A DNA stretch of 64,000 nt from Syntrophotaleaceae bacterium. GTDB taxonomy: Bacteria > Desulfobacterota > Desulfuromonadia > Desulfuromonadales > Syntrophotaleaceae. Positions 60,450-64,000 of this stretch are shown here, one piece after another. The stretch covers positions 744,001 through 808,000 of the forward strand of contig JAWKQB010000001.1 of assembly GCA_041390365.1 (NCBI GenBank). The letters are read 5' to 3'. A model generated the notes under the pieces. The model made no database searches and was not told where the DNA came from. It worked only from the letters and a program-made list of their open reading frames with translations. Made by a program: the position numbers and the translations under genes. Numbering within the stretch: the stretch's first letter is position 1; every line of letters begins with the position of its first letter.

Positions 60450-60579
60450 TCTGCGAAGACCGGAAAGGAGAGAGCAAAAGTTTTGCGAAAAGAGAATGTC
60501 CGCTGCTCCGGATCGGGACTCATGCATGGATGATGTTTGTTTAGGTTCAGAAGAATCAGGCACAGAGAAAGAATTTTTG

Positions 60580-61722
60580 ATGGACGAGAATTTCTATTTG
60601 CGTTTAGAGGACAGGTTTCGAGGTGATCGTTCAACGATAAAGGAGCGAATCAGGGCAGCTTATCTGCCGGTTGTCCAGCCGCTGATGGCTGTTTATCCCC
60701 AGGGGCGCATGATCGATCTCGGCTGCGGCCGGGGTGAATGGCTTGAAATCATGGCAGAAAACGGTTGGCTGGTCCAGGGGATCGATATCAGCCGGATAAT
60801 GGTTGACCAGTGCCGGAAACTCGGGTTGCCGGCCGTGGAAGGAGATGCCATAGGCTATCTGCGGACTCTGGAAGAGAATTCGGTCGCTGTCGTCTCCGGT
60901 TTTCATATCGCGGAACATCTTCCGCATGAGGTCCTGTTGACACTTTTCGAAGAGGCCCAAAGGGTTCTGTTGCCGGGCGGAGTTCTCATTCTGGAGACGC
61001 CGAACCCTGAAAACATACTCGTGAAGTCCTGTACTTTTTATTTGGACCCTTCACATCGGAAGCCGCTGCCGCCCGAGCTCCTGCAATTCATGGCGGAAGA
61101 CGTCGGTTTTCTATCGGTTGCGATTATGCGGCTCAATGGGCCTGACCCTCCTGAAGATGATGCCTCGCTGGCATGGCAAGCTCACTGGGCCCTGAACGCG
61201 CACCCCGACTATTCTCTGCTGGCACAAAAGTCGTCTGTCCCCGGTGTTTGTCCGGTAAACGACTGTATCGACAGATTGAAACACACCAAAGTAGACAGCC
61301 TGACCAGCTTGAACAAAATTCTGGACCGTTTCGAAGGAAAATACCGGACGTTGGAAGAGCGGCACCTTCACCTCGTCATGGAGTACAACGCGATGATGGC
61401 GAGTCTCTCCTGGCGAATAACGGCACCCTTACGTTGGGTCAACCTGTGCTTGAGAAGGATTGGGGAACGCCTAAGTCTGAAAAAACTCGAGAAAAAACTC
61501 ATTCTACATCTGTCCCGTTTCCTGGAGAAACATCCGGGATTGACGCGCACTTTATTGAAACTGATCGATTCTTCACCATTGGCGAAGAAGAGTCTGAAAC
61601 GGATTGTCCTGAAAGTCGATCGGATGGTGTCCGGTTCTCCTTCCCGCCAGAGTTTTCATGAATTGTCTCCCCATGCCGCGCAAATCTACAGCGACCTCAA
61701 GCGGGCCTTAAACAGGGATTAA
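60580..61722 (+). CDS. WbdD-like O-antigen methyltransferase with C-terminal helical region
   Basis: The 380-residue protein starts with a class I methyltransferase domain (about 1-220): MIDLGCGRGEWLEIM, VEGDAIGYL, VVSGFHIAEHLPHEVL, GGVLILETPNPENI and FYLDPSHRKPLPPELL. The C-terminal ~130 residues are helical and basic (SLSWRITAPLRWVN, LSRFLEKHPGLTRTLLKL, ELSPHAAQIYSDLKRAL). They resemble the end of E. coli WbdD, which docks the polymerase WbdA. The kinase domain and long coiled-coil ruler of WbdD are absent. It probably methylates the non-reducing end to stop chain growth. ATG 60580 starts the conserved sequence; ATG 60496 is an alternative. Confidence 0.85.
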   Translation: MDENFYLRLEDRFRGDRSTIKERIRAAYLPVVQPLMAVYPQGRMIDLGCGRGEWLEIMAENGWLVQGIDISRIMVDQCRKLGLPAVEGDAIGYLRTLEENSVAVVSGFHIAEHLPHEVLLTLFEEAQRVLLPGGVLILETPNPENILVKSCTFYLDPSHRKPLPPELLQFMAEDVGFLSVAIMRLNGPDPPEDDASLAWQAHWALNAHPDYSLLAQKSSVPGVCPVNDCIDRLKHTKVDSLTSLNKILDRFEGKYRTLEERHLHLVMEYNAMMASLSWRITAPLRWVNLCLRRIGERLSLKKLEKKLILHLSRFLEKHPGLTRTLLKLIDSSPLAKKSLKRIVLKVDRMVSGSPSRQSFHELSPHAAQIYSDLKRALNRD

Positions 61723-61730
61723 TTCAACAA

Positions 61731-64000
61731 ATGCGAATTGTTCTGGATCTTCAGGCCTGCCAGACATCCAGCCGATTCAGGGGAATCGGGCGCTATTCCC
61801 TGTCTCTTGCCAAAGCAGTTGCAAGAAACCCGGGGCCCCATGAGGTCTGGTTGGCGTTGAACGGCTTCCTGGGCGATACGGTCATGCCTCTTAGGCAGGC
61901 CTTTGACGGCCTGGTACCGCCTGAAAGGATCCTCGTCTATTCCGTTCCCGGACCGATGGCGGAAAATGAGCCCGCCAACAGGTGGCGGGCGCGTGCGTCC
62001 GAACTGGTTCGTGAACAGGCCCTGGCCGATATCGCTCCGGATTTTGTCCATATCGCCAGCCATTTTGAAGGGTGGATTGATGACGCTGTCACTTCCATAG
62101 GCGCTCTAGATGCCGGGATGGCAACGGCAGCAACCTTTTATGACCTGATCCCGCTGAAGCACGCGGAGACCCATTTGGGGTCAGCCCCTCATAAGGAGTG
62201 GTACTTACGCAAGCTGGACTCGCTGAAAAAGGCCGAGCTTTTCCTCGCCATCTCCGATTATTCGCGTTTCGAGGCGATTTCTACCCTTGAAATACCATCG
62301 GACCGGGTCGTCAACATTTCTGCCGGCGTGGACGAAAAATTCAGAAAACTGCAGATCCCGGAAACCGAAAGGAATGAGCTGTTCAGGCGCTACGGCATTT
62401 TTCGTCCTTTTCTGCTGTATACCGGGAATCTGGATCCTCATAAAAACCTGCAAGGGGCAATCAAGGCTTTTGCGGCACTGAGCCGGGAGGTAAGGCGAGC
62501 TCACCAATTGGTCATTGTCAGCCAGATGGATGGGCGGAATCGGGGGAAACTGCAGAAGCTGGTGAAGTCACTCGGGATGGGCGAATCAGAGGTGATCCTG
62601 ACCGGATTCGTTCCTGAGTCCGATCTTGTTCGGCTTTACAATCTGTGCAAGGTTTTCGTGTTTCCCTCTCTGTATGAAGGGTTCGGTTTGCCGGCTCTTG
62701 AAGCTATGGCTTGTGGAGCCCCCACCATCGGCTCGAACGCAACAAGCATCCCCGAGGTTATCGGGAGAAATGATGCCCTGTTCGATCCGACTTCTACAAA
62801 GTCTATGGCCGATGCGATGCAGCAGGTTCTTATGGATGAAGGGTTCAGGGAGTCACTGCGCGTTCATGCCTGTTCGCGAAGCTCCAGATTTTCCTGGGAT
62901 GCCGTCGCTCAACGTGCCGTCGAGGCGATGGAGGATAAGGCGAAAACCGGTCTTTCATCAAAAAGATACAGTCTGCAGGTAACAGCCGATGCCCGCTATG
63001 CGGCCCTGCTGCAAAAAATCCCGCTCTTTTCGAGTGCCCTGCACCCTGCAGATTTTGATTTGAGGTCACTGGCCGCCTCGATCAGTTTGAATGACTGCAG
63101 CCAGTCGAAGAGGCAAATTCTGGTCGATGTTTCGGCATTGGCTGTCCGTGATGCCAAAACCGGCATTCAGCGGGTCGTTCGGAGTATTCTGGGGCATCTC
63201 CTTGCCGATCCCCCTCCAGGATTCATCATTGAGCCGGTTTATGGCGCTGATTGCGGATTTTACCGCTATGCTCACCGTTTCCTGCGGGGATTTCAGGGGC
63301 TTGACCACGATCTCGGCGAAGACTTTCCCGTTGATGCGAGACGCGGAGACATCTTTCTGGGACTTGATCTTTCAGCCCATCTTTTTCCCGTCTTTCGGCC
63401 GGTTCTGGAAAATTTCCAACGAGTCGGCGTCAAATCCTGTTTCCTTGTATACGACCTGATTCCGGTTTTGTATCCCCACTGGTTCCCGAAAGGAATGTCG
63501 GCAGTTTTCTCCAACTGGTTGGAGGCGGTCAGCGCCCATGCGGATAGTCTGCTCTGCATTTCCGCATCTGTGGCTGACGAGGTTCGCCAGTGGCTCCAAC
63601 GGAAGCGGGTCGACCGAACTGATCTGAATATCGGCTATTTCCATCTTGGTGCCGATATTGACAACAGTGTCCCTACACGAGGTGTGCCTGACAATGCCGA
63701 GAAGGAACTCAAACGGTTAAGCGACTCTCCGACATTTCTTATGGTGGGAACAATCGAACCGCGAAAGAGTCATGCTCAGGTGGTCGCCGCCTTTGAAAAA
63801 CTCTGGGCTTCGGGTGTGGAGGCCAATCTCGTCATCGTCGGTAAGGCGGGGTGGAATATGGAACCCTTTACCGAAAGTCTGCACGGCCATCCAGAGCGTG
63901 GGAAAAGACTGCATTGGATGGAAGGGATAAGTGATGAATACCTGGAAAGGGTCTATCGAATTTCTTCGGCCTTGATCGCCGCTTCGGAGGCGGAGGGTTT
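61731..64000 (+). CDS. Tandem-domain GT4 glycosyltransferase (WbdA-like), cut by the window end
   Basis: The frame is open from ATG 61731 to the last base (756 codons) and continues outside. The first GT4 domain (about 1-410) has the N-terminal loop RFRGIGRYSLSLAKAV, FYDLIPLKH, LAISDYSRFEAI, LLYTGNLDPHKNL and FPSLYEGFGLPALEAMACGAP. The second starts at about 465 (ILVDVSALAVRDAKTGIQRVV), repeats FLVYDLIPVLYP and LCISASVADEV, and reaches FLMVGTIEPRKSHAQVV and SSALIAASEAEG at the end. Two GT4 domains in one chain directly after wzm-wzt and a WbdD-like gene resemble WbdA, the mannan polymerase of E. coli O8/O9a. Confidence 0.88.
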   Translation, partial: MRIVLDLQACQTSSRFRGIGRYSLSLAKAVARNPGPHEVWLALNGFLGDTVMPLRQAFDGLVPPERILVYSVPGPMAENEPANRWRARASELVREQALADIAPDFVHIASHFEGWIDDAVTSIGALDAGMATAATFYDLIPLKHAETHLGSAPHKEWYLRKLDSLKKAELFLAISDYSRFEAISTLEIPSDRVVNISAGVDEKFRKLQIPETERNELFRRYGIFRPFLLYTGNLDPHKNLQGAIKAFAALSREVRRAHQLVIVSQMDGRNRGKLQKLVKSLGMGESEVILTGFVPESDLVRLYNLCKVFVFPSLYEGFGLPALEAMACGAPTIGSNATSIPEVIGRNDALFDPTSTKSMADAMQQVLMDEGFRESLRVHACSRSSRFSWDAVAQRAVEAMEDKAKTGLSSKRYSLQVTADARYAALLQKIPLFSSALHPADFDLRSLAASISLNDCSQSKRQILVDVSALAVRDAKTGIQRVVRSILGHLLADPPPGFIIEPVYGADCGFYRYAHRFLRGFQGLDHDLGEDFPVDARRGDIFLGLDLSAHLFPVFRPVLENFQRVGVKSCFLVYDLIPVLYPHWFPKGMSAVFSNWLEAVSAHADSLLCISASVADEVRQWLQRKRVDRTDLNIGYFHLGADIDNSVPTRGVPDNAEKELKRLSDSPTFLMVGTIEPRKSHAQVVAAFEKLWASGVEANLVIVGKAGWNMEPFTESLHGHPERGKRLHWMEGISDEYLERVYRISSALIAASEAEG

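Overview
The window is one GC-rich stretch of chromosome from a Gram-negative, LPS-making bacterium. Coding density is high, genes often overlap by 1-4 bases, and GTG and TTG starts are common. I infer a member of the Desulfuromonadales (Geobacter/Desulfuromonas/Pelobacter type). The reasons are the order pgpH-ybeY-dgkA, the run prfB-lysS-lolC-lolD-bamA-ompH-lpxD-fabZ-lpxA-gnnA-gnnB-lpxB-msbA-waaA-lpxK, a TonB receptor/YfiR/GGDEF-EAL unit, and short-period tandem arrays between genes. No rRNA, tRNA, insertion sequence or CRISPR array was recognised.

Layout. 1-4.3 kb: a housekeeping cluster (end of PgpH, YbeY, a DgkA-PAP2 fusion, CorC/YbeX, Lnt). 4.4-5.6 kb: a Glu/Leu/Phe-type amino acid dehydrogenase. 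6.1-10.8 kb: a TonB-dependent receptor, a YfiR-like periplasmic protein and a membrane GGDEF-EAL protein, probably one c-di-GMP signalling unit. 10.9-24 kb: fatty-acid/CoA metabolism (two acyl-CoA synthetases on the minus strand, thioesterase, thiolase, hydroxyacyl-CoA dehydrogenase, acyl-CoA dehydrogenase, and a thiolase-like/DUF35 pair), interrupted by a phage-like Ner/XRE regulator pair. 24-26 kb: a cation/proton antiporter with a TrkA-N domain. 26.1-28.8 kb: prfB with its programmed frameshift, then lysS.

28.9-44.2 kb is an envelope-biogenesis block: Lol exporter, BamA, OmpH/Skp, then almost the whole lipid A-Kdo pathway. GnnA and GnnB lie between lpxA and lpxB, which predicts lipid A built on a 2,3-diamino sugar. 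44.3-57.1 kb is a core-oligosaccharide block: two heptosyltransferases, GmhA, WaaG, several other glycosyltransferases, a FkbM methyltransferase, and three genes carrying four LPS-kinase-like domains. One of these genes is a tandem double kinase. 57.3-64 kb begins an ABC-transporter-dependent O-antigen locus (glycosyltransferase, Wzm, Wzt with a C-terminal glycan-binding domain, a WbdD-like methyltransferase, and a tandem-domain GT4 enzyme running off the end). Its order resembles the E. coli O8/O9a polymannan loci.

The most distinctive features are: a thiolase-fold protein lacking the nucleophilic cysteine beside its DUF35 partner; the double LPS kinase; the gnnAB insertion in the lpx cluster; tandem arrays of unrelated sequence that share a 7-bp period at several gene boundaries; and two structured palindromic intergenic elements that look like dispersed repeats.
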